Positions 35,970 to 48,854 of a DNA stretch of 64,000 nucleotides are shown here, one piece after another; the stretch's first letter is position 1, and each line of letters begins with the position of its first letter. Source of the DNA: Epiperipatus broadwayi (Eukaryota > Onychophora > Udeonychophora > Euonychophora > Peripatidae); NCBI GenBank assembly GCA_028023455.1, contig JAQFVV010000013.1:3658001-3722000 (forward strand), given 5' to 3'. Under the pieces are notes generated by a model, which was given only the letters and a program-made list of their open reading frames with translations, had not been told where the DNA came from and searched no databases. A program made the translations under genes and the position numbers.

Positions 35970-36372
35970 TAAGTGGCAAAACTTTGTCCAACTAAAACAG
36001 ATCAATAAGAAAATAAGTTCAGAGAATCTCTTGAAAACCTTGGCCTCCATTAATGGGTCAACCACTTTAGCAGGTTTTGCATTTATAATGGCCACCAATT
36101 GACCACTCAAGACAATTTTGCACTAGGGAATACTTTAAAAGAATAATTAGAACAATAAAAGATTGACCTGGCTACCACAAAAAGCCAACAGTCTCTTAAA
36201 AAAGACCAGCGTCCATCTGGCAGAATCTGTAATAAGGCTATTCCTTAGAATAGTAAAAACTGAGTGTCCAGAAATTAAATTAAAAGATGAGAAACTGAAG
36301 CAGTTATGAGATGTTATCACTGAAATACTTAGATTAACAAGGAAGCTGTTTAAATACTTGAAATATTTCTTT
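35970..36372 (+). pseudogene. Unrecognised coding-like remnant
   Basis: One plus-strand frame reads LKTLASINGSTTLAGFAFIM and, after four stops, KKTSVHLAESVIRLFLRIVK and TEILRLTRKLFKYLKYFF, about 130 residues in all. The amino-acid content is much more protein-like than other frames around it. It begins shortly after the hAT terminus. No family recognised. Confidence 0.35.
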
Positions 36373-36374
36373 TA

Positions 36375-38118
36375 AAAGAAAAATATAAATCCATTAAATG
36401 TGAAAAACAAAATGAGAATAAGAAATTATAATAAGACAGATATTATCTGTCTTCAATCTATATGTTGACCTGTAGAGTTTCTCCTAATATTTTTAATTCA
36501 TATATCTTACATTAAATTTAAAAACTAACATATATATATGTTACATAAATTTTTGTTTTATTGAATGTGTTTATATATGTGTAAGTTTATTTGATAATTT
36601 GCTTTTCTCATCTGTTATATTTGAAATATAACTTTATAATAAAGCTAATATAAAGCTTAAAAGCATTGTGTATCGTCATGATTAATACATTCACTTACTA
36701 TGTTCATGATCTGGGATTAGAATCTGAGTCAGGATAACTTTGAAATAATTTTTAAATTACAGAAAAATGTAAAAAAAAATTTCAGGTATTTAGATTGTAG
36801 CTAAAACTAGCAAACCATCTATTAGTCTCAGTAAATAGGTATCTAGATAATCTTAGTTAGACATAAAGATTCCAAATTAAACTAAATTGATTGATTGAAT
36901 TCTATAGATGCACTGCCTAAATCAAAATATGATTGAACTGGTAGAAAAAATATATTCCCATGAGCATTAATCATACGGTTGTTATTATTATCTTATAATT
37001 CTAAACCACACTATGAGTCAAGCCTTCATTATTCAATATTTAAAATTAATAAACTCCAACAATATTTTAAATACAAAATCATAAATAAGATTTAAATTAT
37101 TCTTCCTATTACAAATAATTATACATGAGCACATTTTATTTAAAGTTATTATTTTCATAAACAGTGATTAATGACTTTATATATTACCTTACAACTTGTC
37201 TCTGGATATATTTGTGATAATGTCCCTCATATATCCTGTTTTTGGAGATTTTAAATAATGACAATAAATGAAGTTCAATGAAGAGATTTCATGAAGTTAT
37301 TAGTAAATATTTTGAAATATATTTTAAAAAATCATGATATTTTGAGGAAATAATTGGAAGTTTAACTAACCAAGAGCATTTTCCCCAATTAAATAAATAA
37401 TGCTAACATCTGTATAAGCAAATAAAATATATCCCAAGAAGAGCACTTTTACAATTAAAAAATGATGATTAATTAGTTTATAGATGTATATTGAAGAATA
37501 GCATCTGTTATATTTATAAAATAATTAAGATTATTCAAGAATAAAAATATATATTGAGAATTAGTAGAAATAAAATATTTTGAATCCCGAAAATTTAATA
37601 TGCATCAACAGATTTACTCACTATCACATGTGTTGGAACAGATGTTTGAACTGGATATAACATTCCAGATTATGTCATGTTAAAGCTTGAGTAGAATACA
37701 CATACAAGTAAATTTTAATGTTATTATGCTGACAAAATATTTATTATCTTTTTCTCATATTTTATTTTATATTATATCAAATAGATTACATTAAGTTTAT
37801 TTACTTGAAATTACTCTTTGTCCATCTGCTTAATATCCAATACTGCATTATTTGAGAAAATAATAGAAATACAAAAGTAAATATCAATGATTTGTCTGTC
37901 ATACATGTTATTAGTCTAGCAATTAAAAAATTTAACATCACATCATATATCATTCTGAAAATACAATTACATAGATAGCAAATTGGTAAGAAAATTTGGA
38001 AAGATCTTTTCAGCAAATATTGCTTTTTCCCCTTTTCAACGAATTGGAACTATTTTACAATTACAATCTACATTGCATACATAGCAACATCTATCTCTTG
38101 TACAAAATTATCTAGAAT
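36375..38118. other. A/T-rich stretch, nothing recognised
   Basis: No supported feature. Confidence 0.45.
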
Positions 38119-38119
38119 T

Positions 38120-38160
<41 letters not shown>
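38119..38160 (+). repeat. (TAA)n microsatellite
   Basis: About thirteen TAA/AAT units directly upstream of the PLE foldback. Microsatellites often adjoin PLE ends. Confidence 0.95.
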
Positions 38161-38161
<1 letters not shown>

Positions 38162-38175
38162 AATAATATAATATG

Positions 38176-38645
38176 TCTAAAAGGAAGAAGAAAAACTTGT
38201 ATGAATATATACCATATAATTTTTCACTTGTTTATCATTAGCCAATTATTAGTTAGATTAATATGTTCATACAATTATGTTTGTTGTAATTATAAAATAA
38301 GAGATATTTTAAAATTACTCGTGGAAATCGCAATATGATTTACTATGGACATACAGGGAAACAATTACATGAAAGAACAAAAGAACATAGTAATGCAATT
38401 AATAGAAAGAGGTGAAAAATCTGTCTTATATATTCATTATTTAAAATACTGCCATTAAAATAGATTGTGTAAAAAATATAAAATCTTTAAACTATATTAA
38501 AGAACCTAATACAAGGAAGATATATGAAACCAACTATATAAATTACAACAAACATAATTGTATGAATATATATAAAACATCAATTAATTTAACCAATAAT
38601 TGGCTAATGATAAATGAATGGAAAATTATGCAATATATATTTATA
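38176..38645 (+). mobile_element. Penelope-like fragment with inverted terminal arms
   Basis: The left arm (38182-38292) holds tttatcattagccaattatt and ttcatacaattatgtttgtt; the right arm (38543-38640) has the complements aacaaacataattgtatgaa and aataattggctaatgataaa. Between them is a GIY-YIG endonuclease fragment. Inverted copies of the terminal repeat around a 3'-end gene fragment are a known arrangement for PLEs. Confidence 0.7.
38320..38415 (+). pseudogene. GIY-YIG endonuclease fragment of a PLE
   Basis: The frame reads NMIYYGHTGKQLHERTKEHS, matching the YxGxT(G)-x2-Lx-R-x-KEH core of the GIY-YIG nuclease that PLEs use for integration. It stops after NRKR. Upstream RT is absent here. 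Confidence 0.75.
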
Positions 38646-38821
38646 CATTTTTTTTCTTTCTTATACATATTGTCTTATTAGTATTATTACTATAATAGGT
38701 TCTAGTTAATTTTATATAAGAGATAAATATCACTATGTATGGCAAAAATCAATATTTGCAGAAAAGAGCTTCTATGTATTGCCATATTCTGCCATTCTAA
38801 ATATTAATGTAAAATAATAAT

Positions 38822-40290
38822 CATACAGAGTTTAAATATAAAATTTTAACAATATTTATTGTATGAAGTATACTTTCGATGTTTTCACATGATATTCATA
38901 GTCAGTCTGCTGAGAACATTATTTTTTGCTGATTTGAATACTATTACTTTTTGGTTCATTACATATTCATTTTGTATAATGAACCATACCTCTTTTATTT
39001 TGCTTTTGCGATTGTTTCTATGAATGCATACAACTCTGACAGCATTCAAATCACAACTATGGCAGTGCTCACTTTCATGATTAAGAAAGATGAATTAATT
39101 AGATGCTTCAGGTTTAATCTTAGATTTTTTATACATTAATGAGTGTTGAGTCATTCTGGTTCTAATATTTGCTTTGGTTTCTCCATATTATACATAAGTA
39201 CAATCATTTAGACTTCAGTTTACAGCATAAACCACATTAGGTAAGACCAGTATTAAAGTTTTGTCCTTTGTATTGTTGTTAAGCTTGTTTAAATTTATAG
39301 GAGTTCGAAATTCGACATTAAATTTGTCCAAGCATATTTGTGCTACTTTATTTGATGTATGTGATAGATATATCAGAGCAATCTAACTATTATTATTTCT
39401 ACCATCTTCCATTTTATTAATTATTTTGGTCCTGAATTGCTCCATATATCTATGCACATGTGTTCTATAATAGCCTGTTTTTATCAAATCAACCACATAA
39501 TGCTGAATGTTTTCAATTCCATCCATTTCGTATTGACATAATGTTGAATGTTCTCAATTCCGTCCACTTCATATTGACATGGGTAATAATTGCAGTATAA
39601 AAATTTTTTAAGCCCTGCAAATTCATGAGATGTAGGCACTTTAGATTTTATATTTATGTCTCCTCTAACAAAAGGGAGTTTATAACCATTTTGAATTGAA
39701 GTGCATTATGTGTCAACTTTAATTTTAAATCCAGATATTGAATCAGATTATTATCTTCCAGCTCAACTGTCTAATTCAAATCTGAATTTGTGTTCAAGGT
39801 TAATTACATTTTGTGATGCACAAAGACATTGTCCACATAATGTATATATATAGAATTTTCTTGTGTGTTTAATATAGAATCAATTATATTTGTTTCTTTC
39901 TAAGCCAGAGACCAACTACAAACAATTTCACTAATAGATAAGCCCATTGGCCAAGAATCTGTCATTTCATATTCTTGCTCTTTGTATGTAGTAACAATGT
40001 CATCTATCCAATTTAAGAATTCTATGTTAAATTCCATTCTATATGTATTTGTATTCTTATTTCTTAGTAATTCATTAATAATTTTAAAGATGATCAATGG
40101 ATCCATAGAATTTTATAACATCAAAGAAGGCCATCCTAAGATCATTAGAAGCAGTAGCACTTTGAATAATGTCATAAATTTGAATGATGATTTTATGATA
40201 TGTTTGGAAAAACCCAGTTCTTCAGTAATTGTACGACAAATTTGGAAGTTTTGTGGTAATATGCTCCACCAAAATTGATCATGAGTCTGA
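38822..40290 (-). pseudogene. PLE copy 1 (antisense): RT and GIY-YIG
   Basis: Minus-strand order: an RT frame (40106-39900) with WPMGLSISEIVCSW, corresponding to the PMGSPLSP motif of Penelope RT, followed through one stop by IHYVDNVFV at about 39840, the Y-V-D-D box with its second Asp changed. About 500 bp downstream, NDCTYVIYGETKANIRTRMT and CHSCDLNAVRVVCI represent the GIY-YIG nuclease. The 3' tail runs to about 38822 and is inverted relative to 40497-41219. Confidence 0.75.
38871..38922 (-). ncRNA. Hammerhead-like relic F, antisense copy
   Basis: Minus strand: CTGACT, a hairpin ATGA-ata-TCAT, then GTGAAAAC and ATCGAAAGTATAC. The order CTGA-hairpin-GAAAC-TCG is that of PLE hammerheads, but the core is altered (no clean CUGANGA). 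It lies just downstream of the GIY-YIG remnant. Confidence 0.35.
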
Positions 40291-40496
40291 AAGGGTGGTG
40301 TTCCTTATGCATTTTCATATTCTGAAATAACCTACAATAGTGTTAGATGGGTATATCTGCAAGTATTGTAACCTATCATTATTTGTATATTTTTTGAGTA
40401 TGCAAATTATAAATTTGTCTTTTTTTTGTTGGTTATAACTAACCCACCCCATGTACAGGATACTTAGCTATAAAATCTCAAGTGCATACATCTCAT

Positions 40497-41217
40497 AAAC
40501 TTATTGGTCTTAAAAAGTTTTTATACTGCAATTATTATCTATGTCAATACAAAGCAGATAGAACTGCGAACTTTTAACATTATGAGGCTGGCCTGATAAA
40601 AGCAGGCTATTATAGAACACACTTACATAGATATATGGAGCAATTCAGAACCAAAATAATTAATAAAATGAGTGATGGTAGAAATAATAAAAGCTGGATT
40701 GCTCAGCCATAGCTATCACATATGGCTAATAAAATAGCACAAATATGCTCAGACAAATTTAATGTCAGATTCAGAACTTATAAATTTAAACAAGCTCATT
40801 AACAATACAAAGGGCAAAATTTTAACACCTGACCGGCTCAACTTGGTCTATGTTATAAACTGCAGCCGAAATGACTGTCCTTATGTATATTATGGGGAAC
40901 CCTGAATAATTCAACACTCATTAATATATAAGAAATCTAAGATTAAGCCTGAAGCATCTAGTTCATTCATTTTTCTTAATCACAAAAGAGAACACAGCCA
41001 AAGCTATGATCCGAGTGCTGTCAAGAGTTGTATGTAAAGAGAGAAATTATCATAAATTCAAAATAAAGAGGTGTGGTTCATTACATAAAATAAATATATA
41101 TTAAAATTAGTAAAAAAATAATGTCCTCAGCAGACTGGCCATGAATATCACATGAAAACAATGAAAGTATACTTGGTATGATAAATATTATTAAAATTTT
41201 ATATTTAAACTCTGTAT

Positions 41218-41219
<2 letters not shown>
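40497..41219 (+). pseudogene. PLE copy 2 (sense): GIY-YIG end
   Basis: Homologous to 38822-39617 in opposite orientation: the phrases tactgcaattatta, caggctattatagaacacac, tatatggagcaattcag and acaatacaaag all recur. The frame includes CPYVYYGEP and the SYDPSAVKSCM region, the C-terminal part of the nuclease. Ends at the large microsatellite. With copy 1 it forms an imperfect inverted pair. Confidence 0.75.
41113..41175 (+). ncRNA. Hammerhead-like relic F, sense copy
   Basis: CAGACTGGCC-ATGAATATCAC-ATGAAAAC-AATGAAAGTATAC mirrors the antisense copy at 38871-38922. Core too degraded to call active. Confidence 0.3.
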
Positions 41220-41400
<181 letters not shown>

Positions 41401-43571
41401 TTTAGCTTTGGCAGAAGCTAAATGTTCAGTTAAATTTTTATGCCAAGATGTCTAAATATATATATATATAGTTTAATTTTGTTTTAAATAAATTATTGTG
41501 AATATTTTATAATGCTATAATTGTTACATTTTAGAGATGTGATATTAGTATTTATCTATTATCTAGCTGTAAAATAATTTTTGACACAGCTTAAATAATA
41601 ATGTTTTAATTTAAATAAATGTTTCAGATGATTAAACATCTTTTAGAAGCTAGTAATGTCAATGATAAAAAGTGTAATTCAGAATTAAGAATGCTAATTT
41701 AGTTTTAGTTGAATTGTAAAATAAAGCTTATATTAATTTTTAAAAGTAAGAAGCCAGGTTCAAACCCTATATTTTGGTTTGCTGGTTTAAAACTAAAGCT
41801 ATAATATTTAATTAATGTAGGAATGTAAAACAATATTCTAGTTAAAGATTTAAAAACTTATTTAACTATAAAAGAAAGTTTAATAAGGTTAGCAATTAAA
41901 TTAGGAGTTTTATTATTTGAATAAATGGATAAATATTATATTTATTTAATGTTATTTGGTTTAAATATTCTTAAAAATAATTTTAATTTAAATGCTATTC
42001 TGAGATATTTGTCTAAATTTGAAGGGAGTAATAAATAAATGTATTAAATTGTGTTAATATATGATTGGATAAAGATATAAATTTTATATTATGTAATATT
42101 TTGCTTTTATCCTGGTTATTTGGAGTTTGTAGTTATTTTTTTTTATTTAACCAGGAAGTGTTTTTAAGTTCATTTCAAATGTCTAGACAAAAAATAACTT
42201 ATTTCAAAGTTAAAATTTTAATTAAATAATTTTTAATTAACAACCTTCCTTCGTGAATATAGGTCAAGAATTCAAACTAATCAGGAGAGGTTATAAGTTC
42301 AAAGTTATTTGACCAAGGGTATAAATAAGGTGAGATAGACACCTGACATCAATCTGGTTCATTACCAGTCTCTTCATTTTCTCAAGGTTCTCAGCCAATT
42401 TAATTTTGTTTGTAACAGTTGAATTTTAAACTCCATTAAATGTTTTAAAAGTAATTTTTAAAAAATCTTTATATTAGTTCAATATGTTAGGCTAGACTTA
42501 TTTCTTGACACAATTGTCTGAACAGAAACACCAAGGGAACTGAATACTCTGTAACTGCCAATGAAGTGATAATGTAATTCATTATTACAATATTTTAGAA
42601 TATTTTTTAAATTTGCTATGAAGGAAAATTTTGAAAATTGTTATTACTATTATTCTGACTGAAGAACAATTGTCAATTTTAGAAATAAATTGAACATCTA
42701 TATTATAATTAAAATTGCCAAGGAATATCTAATTCTACTATTGGCAAGAATAATAACAAAAATACTAATAATTTCATAATAGTTTCTTCATAATATTCCT
42801 AAGTCAATGTACTATTTAGAATTAATTTACATGGACTTTAATTTAAATAAGAACCATAATTTGATATTGCGAATATTTTAAATGTTCAACAATAATTAAT
42901 TCTGCAAAATCAAAATAATCGAATATAATAATTTATAATTCAATAATAATAATTTTAATTGTGATGAATCATTATTTTAAAAGATGCTATTTACTTTTAT
43001 TTGAAATGAAGCATGAAGATATATATTTTATTATAATGATTTTTGTTTGCTCTCCCCTTGAAAGAAAAAAGAAATAAATTTTCCTTAGGCTGGATGATAC
43101 AATTTAACTTGCAACGAACTATTCAATTGATAAAATATGTGAATTTAAAAATGTTTCACTGAATAAAATGACAATATCAAATTTGCCTGCAATAATAACT
43201 TGATATTAATAAATTTACATAATTTTTCTACTTTTCATTATTTATACTGCCTGGATAAATGTTTAAAACTCATAAATATTTTTTTCTCTACAAGCATTAT
43301 TATAGAAACCACTGGGTCTCGAAGATAATAGTTAAATTTAAACATTTTCTCCTGTAAATGTTCAACAATGTTAATAAAGAATAATAATTGAAATGCTTTA
43401 TTGTCCTATATAATTTTGCTAATACCAATTTAAAATATTTGCACAATGTATTAATTTAAATGTAATAAACCTAAATTTAAGTATTTGTCATATATTTACT
43501 TCAGTACTCTGAATATTTATTAGACTTTAAATCTATGAATACATTGAATGAATGGCCATTACCTTATCATG
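41401..43571. other. A/T-rich stretch, nothing recognised
   Basis: No supported feature up to the second Tigger. Confidence 0.45.
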
Positions 43572-43907
43572 TACACCTGGGTCTCATTTTACGCGATAGA
43601 TAGGTTCCTCAGAAAACACGCACAAAAGAAATCGCACAAAAATAGATGTAACTTAACTTGAAAAAGGGGGAATAAGGACTATGATTTTTCAAAAATCGCA
43701 TAAAAGCAAAGCACCAACATAAAATTACTTTAAAATTCACGCAAAAAAAAAAATAAGGAAATAAAATATGACTAATTAAAAATTTCAAATTTGAAAAAAA
43801 TTGATACAAAACAAACTTTTTTTAACCATAATATTTAATTTTATTCAAAACAATATATTTTTATGCATAATTTACAGTACAGTAATTTACATTTTTTTAT
43901 ACACATT

Positions 43908-44222
43908 TTAAATATTATCGCTATTTGCCGATAAACAGGTTCGTTTGCAAACTGGTAAAATATCAGATTCTTCACAAGAGGAAATACAACTAGCGCCAAC
44001 TTCAATCTCATGTTGTGTTAATGGTTTTCTGGTGACAACAAAATTAGTAATTAATCTTTGAGATGATTTTAATTGTTTATGAACCTTGTGATATCCAGAC
44101 ATATGTTGGAATTTAAGAGCACATTCGTGATTAGTGTCATTAATAAGAAAATAATTTGCCAACTGATTAGAAAGTTGAAGACCTTCTTGAATCATTTTTG
44201 CAGTGAAAGGAACAGGTTCCAC
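43908..44222 (-). pseudogene. Tigger transposase C-terminal fragment
   Basis: The 104-codon frame includes GLQLSNQLANYFLINDTNHE and ALKFQHMSGYHKVHKQLKSS, close to the acidic-to-basic C-terminal region of Tigger-type proteins, then RLITNFV. The DNA-binding and DDE parts are missing from the element, so it depended on another source of transposase. Confidence 0.8.
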
Positions 44223-44441
44223 TTCTGTTTCATTATTTTTTTCTACACTGCTGGGAAAAATTTAATTAAAACTAACAACTAAAAATTAAATTCTTATTTT
44301 TGTCTTTAATTTTTTAATTTTCAATTCCGTTTAAAAATCAAATTTTGTTTCACATCACATTAATTTTAGGTCACCTTAAGTAATTTTTAAATTGTTGATT
44401 ACAATTAAAAATCAGATTTTAATTTTTAATTGTCAAATTTA

Positions 44442-44653
44442 ATTGTGCCCAGGGCCGGATCCAATAAGTGTGGGGCCCGATTGGATTTTTTTTGCAGAGC
44501 CCTCTATATATTAAATATTTAAATAAAATGCAAATTCAATATTTCAAAAAATAATTTTTTGTTAATTTTGGTGGTGATGCGGGGCCCCTTCAAATGCGGG
44601 GCCCGATTGGGCCCAATCTCTCCAATCACCTTAAAGCCAACCCTGATTGTGCC
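44442..44653. mobile_element. 196-bp hAT-like MITE nested in the Tigger
   Basis: The element (44450-44645) starts CAGGGCCGGATCC and ends (reverse complement) CAGGGTTGGCTTT. It is flanked by an exact 8-bp duplication, attgtgcc (44442-44449 and 44646-44653). Differences between the ends are C-to-T type, as expected from methylation-linked decay. Very G/C-rich phrases (cggggcccc, gcggggcccg) stand out from the background. It inserted after the Tigger. Confidence 0.93.
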
Positions 44654-45108
44654 CACTGCTATTACTCACCTTTTAAAAATAAACTTGCAGACACTAAATA
44701 ATTAATAATTGATTACATTCTTTTTTAAAAAGCAAAAACAGAATGTGATTTAAAATGCAAAATTAACACGCACAATGTTTGAACAAATTCACATTATAAT
44801 CTTGTAAAATTTAATGTGTGTACATAAAATGTGGAAATTATGATTTTAATTTCATTATTGCATAAAATCTTACTATTATAAAGCACTGAAAATATTGAAA
44901 TTATTAAGATGAAAGTCGAATTCCAATAATGTGCTATTACTTTCAATATGATGTAAGTGCGCAAAATTTATTATTTAAAGTAATAGCGCATTATCGGAGT
45001 TCGAGTTCCGAAGAAACATGAATCGTGTAACTTCAAAATTGCATTAAATAAATCCACGTAAATTGAGACCCAGGTGTAATTGATAAGAGAATGAACTGAA
45101 TTTATCCG

Positions 45109-45326
45109 GGATGTTTACAAAAATGTGATATACATTTTCTACTTATAAACTATAGTATTTTAATATTATCTTATATAATGAATGTGTTGTCCATAAGATA
45201 CTAAGCGTCAAAATTCCAGGATATCTAAAAAATGTGCTATACATTTTCTAATTATATCATAAATTATAATATTTTAATATTATCTTATATAATGGATGTG
45301 TTATCCACAAGATGCTAAGTGCCAAT
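45109..45326 (+). repeat. Tandem duplication, ~110-bp units
   Basis: Unit 1 (45109-45212) and unit 2 (45219-45326) share atacattttctaatta, gtattttaatattatcttat, ataatg-atgtgtt and aagat-ctaagcg/tgc. Identity is roughly 85% by eye. Confidence 0.85.
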
Positions 45327-46158
45327 AGTCTTCTTCACATTCAAGTAATGGAGAATTGATCAAGAAGGAAGCAGGACATTATTATTTAATATAATTTATT
45401 TTTTGGTAAAAGAAAAGGTTAAATTTATTTATATTATGATTTTATACAATGTTATGATATGCATATATTATTTTTCATGCTATATACCACATATTTTGAA
45501 ATATTAAAGGTTAAAGTTCTCTGAAAGGTACTTTATCACATGAACATATTTTGAAATAGTATATGCCTCTTTTTAAAAATATGAATTTATTTATGAAGAT
45601 ATGTTGCTGTAAGCTGAATAAGTTAGTGTATATTTTTATAGTTTATTTATGATTTATTGCCTAATGTTAATAGAACCATATTTGATATTGTTTTTTAATC
45701 ATATTTCACATTAGTTAGCTGTGATAGTATTTTGTTATAGATAGCAGAATTATTTTCTCTATATTTTAAGAGTGCTTTTACATGCCAGTACATTTTATGG
45801 GTGGTAGTTAATGTCCATCATTAATTTTTCTAGCTTATTTTTCAGAAGGAATGAAAACAGTGAGCTCTCTTTTATTACTTGTTGTCCTGCCAATATTTTA
45901 TATGCTCATAGCATATACAGTTAGAGATTGAAGCTAAAGTTCTATTTTTAAGGCACTTCCTATTTAGTATTTTGTCCCCGACGCATATTGTCATTATTTT
46001 CCTGGACTAGCGACAAAATCCTACCCTCAAAATTTAGATGTATCCTTTGACCAATGTCATCAAACTTTTACTTTGCCTTACTTTATGATTACTGAAAATT
46101 GATTTTGCTTGTAGTGTTAGTATATTAATAAAGTATGTGTAAGATTTTACCATGACTT
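45327..46158. other. A/T-rich stretch, nothing recognised
   Basis: One small hairpin, attttgtccccgacgc with gcgacaaaat (45968-46022). No gene. Confidence 0.4.
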
Positions 46159-46174
46159 TATCTGGCATTTTTAG

Positions 46175-46413
46175 TGTATTATCAAGGTAGTGAGGAATTT
46201 TGCCTTACCTCTAAGAGCATTCTTGGTCAACTTAAATGTGAACAATACATTAATATTATTGAGAATGCAAAATATTCATATGAGGCACTTTTATATGATG
46301 GCTACTATCATAGTATGAATGAGATAATAAATGAGAACTTTGATAATGAAATAATACAAAGTTACTTTAATATAATGGATTATTTTTCTAACATGATGGA
46401 TTTTTTTTTTTAA
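46175..46413 (+). CDS. Unrecognised 79-codon open frame, possible exon
   Basis: The frame has no ATG at its start: it opens right after ggcatttttag, an acceptor-like site. It reads YYQGSEEFCLTSKSILGQLK then CEQYINIIENAKYSYEALLY and DGYYHSMNEIINENFD. Composition is balanced and unlike the neighbouring low-complexity frames. Ends in FFF from a poly(T). No donor or partner exon found. Could be a true internal exon or a transposon fragment. Confidence 0.3.
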
Positions 46414-46429
46414 TATGATGGATTATTTT

Positions 46430-48285
46430 TGCTAATCCAACAGTGTATTTTAATAAAGCAGTATGTTGATTTTTAATTTTGATCCTTCTAATAAATTTTG
46501 CAGAAACAACTTTGTGAAAAAATTTTGATCTATATTTTGTAAATAAATCTTTGCTATTGTTATTTAAGTAATTTCTCAGTTGTTTATTCATATCATCCCA
46601 CTTGTTGATCAGACATCATCTCAATTATCAACAAAAATCATTTTAAATATTAAATAAAATTTTAAGTGCTTATAAAATATCATACAATTATGTTAGTGTA
46701 TTTGCTATAAAAGTACATGACACTTAAATTTATAAAAGTCACTATTTATTAAATTATTTAAGCATTAATAGAACATCTAAGAAAAATGTATTTGCTTAGT
46801 AAAGAGTTACAATTTGGATCACTTTAACTAATTCAATTTATTTATGTTCATTTTACATCATTTTCATATTAGAAGTTCATAGTTGTTATTATTTTGATAA
46901 GATTCAATTTCTATAAGAACCTAAATCATATTTAGAAGTTATTAAAGTAAATTTATTCTAAGAAGTTTAGGATGGCTACCAAATCCCATATCCATTCTTA
47001 ATATTAGAGTGTAATCCTAGCTTATTCTTTATTTTATTCTAAATTTAAAAGATTATATTGTACTTTATTAAGTTAATAATATTGCGGTTATTGTTATAAT
47101 TAGGATAAGACATTATATTAGGGGAATTATTTTATTTATTGTATTTTAACTAGGATTTCATAAATCTAGAGACAAAAAGATTTATGAAAACATATTACTC
47201 TCTTTATATAATTTCACAAACCATATTATTAAATTTATTTTAATATTGAAATTTTACATTTAAAAGATACATTTTTAAATTTTTTTAAAAAAAAATATTT
47301 CTAAATATTTAAGAATTAAATATTATTTCATCTGATCAAAGCAAAGAGGTGCTTAGAAGATGCTTGTAGGAAGATAAAAAAAATCTTTAAAAGATGAATA
47401 ATAATAATAAAAAGATAGTTGTTTTAAATCTTAAAGATAGAACTTTAAATGTAATCTTAATGGTATATGTTTACAATACTAAGTTCTTTTATGAATGCTA
47501 GAGTGAGTTGAGGTTTCTCCTCTTAATTCTTAATAGTGTTACTTTGTATTTCATTGCATTTTATTATAATGTTTCCCTTGTATAGCTTAGTATTATGACA
47601 TATGTTATTATTTGAACCCACTGAGTGTAGCTATAGTTAATAACATTTATCATTTTTAGCTTTACATTATGATTTGAGCTTGGTTAGCAAGAGGTAATTT
47701 TACTCGTACTTTCTCCCTGCATGCACTTATTTCTTTATAGGTTACAATATATATATATATAAAACATGCAAATATTGCCACTATATAAAGATATTTTATT
47801 TTATATTATATCATATGATTTATTTAAATATATGTAAAAGGAGCATAATGGATTAAACTTTCCATTTTTGATGAATATAATGATTGCATATTTTCTTTTG
47901 TTTATCTTTTATACCTGGTAGATATAGTTACACTACAATATTAATAATTGTTTTTTATTCTTCTTTTTTGTTTCTAAATGATAGCTGATGGATAATCATT
48001 CTTCATGAGAGTTTGTTTTATGTAAATCTTTCTTTTTCCAAATCAGTTTTTTGAACAAACTTCTTTTGCTCTGTTCCATAATGATAGTATAACTCTATGT
48101 TTTATGTTTCTGTTGTGATTGGGTGGATATGCTAAATATTTGTGTGTGTGTGTGTGAATTTTCTGTAAACTGAAAATTTTGATTCTGCTATGAGGAAATC
48201 TTGACATAATAGCTTCCAAGAACATCAAATTTATGTTTTTGTTCTGATTCTATTGTAAATTTAATTAAAGAAATAATAGTGCTTC
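46430..48285. other. A/T-rich stretch, nothing recognised
   Basis: A (TG)n run at 48141-48157 and no supported gene. Confidence 0.4.
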
Positions 48286-48289
48286 TGCT

Positions 48290-48850
48290 TCATCACATCA
48301 TTCATATAACAAATGTATGAATCCAGACTTGAGGTGGATATGGAATTGTATTTGTGGCTGTGATTTCAAATTCTTCCATATAAAATACTCATCAGGAGTT
48401 AATGATCATCCTATATCCATCCTTTTATTTTGTTGGAAGATTTCCATGGTCTTAAAAGTATGTTGTTGTTTTGAAGAATATTAATGATTCCATATTGTGC
48501 TATGAAATGAAATAGTTGCTCTGGCTAGTAAGCTGTTATCATCATTTAAACTTTCCCTTACAAAAGACAATGCTTTATCAAAAAGTACTTCTGCGAATAA
48601 ACTTTCTATACCAAATTGATATTGACCAATATGTTAGTTCTTTCAATTTTTATGTTTTTGATTAATTCCACAAAGTGATTAGTGACAAAGGACTGTATCT
48701 TATATGCCAAAGAATTAAAAAATCTTGATTAGAAATGTTGGCAAGTTTTGGTAATGCAAATTTCTAGAACTATCAATAGGTCACAATAGAAGATGGTCTT
48801 ATTGATTTAAGGTGAAATATAAAAATGAGGGATTTTGCTAAAATACATTA
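48290..48850 (-). pseudogene. PLE copy 3 (antisense), RT fragment
   Basis: Minus-strand pieces align with the adjacent sense copy: ATGGAAATCTTCCAACAAAA corresponds to the sense MEFFQQNQ start, and IKIERTNILVNINLV corresponds to IKIERIGILVSFHVE. The two copies face each other about position 48850, where agcaaaatccctcat is mirrored by atgagggattttgct. Confidence 0.65.
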
Positions 48851-48854
48851 ATTT

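Larger units (their letters stand above)
43574..45076 (-). mobile_element. Second Tigger-like element, internally deleted
   Basis: Ends CACCTGGGTCTCATTTTACG and (reverse complement of the right end) CACCTGGGTCTCAATTTACG give ~22-bp inverted repeats, flanked by TA on both sides (43572-43573, 45077-45078). At 1.5 kb it is shorter than a full Tigger and retains only the 3' part of the transposase. It contains a palindromic internal segment (44915-44995) and a nested hAT MITE. Confidence 0.88.

Noticed and set aside
39982-40278. 98-codon plus-strand frame
   Set aside because: It is the complement of the antisense PLE reverse-transcriptase region.
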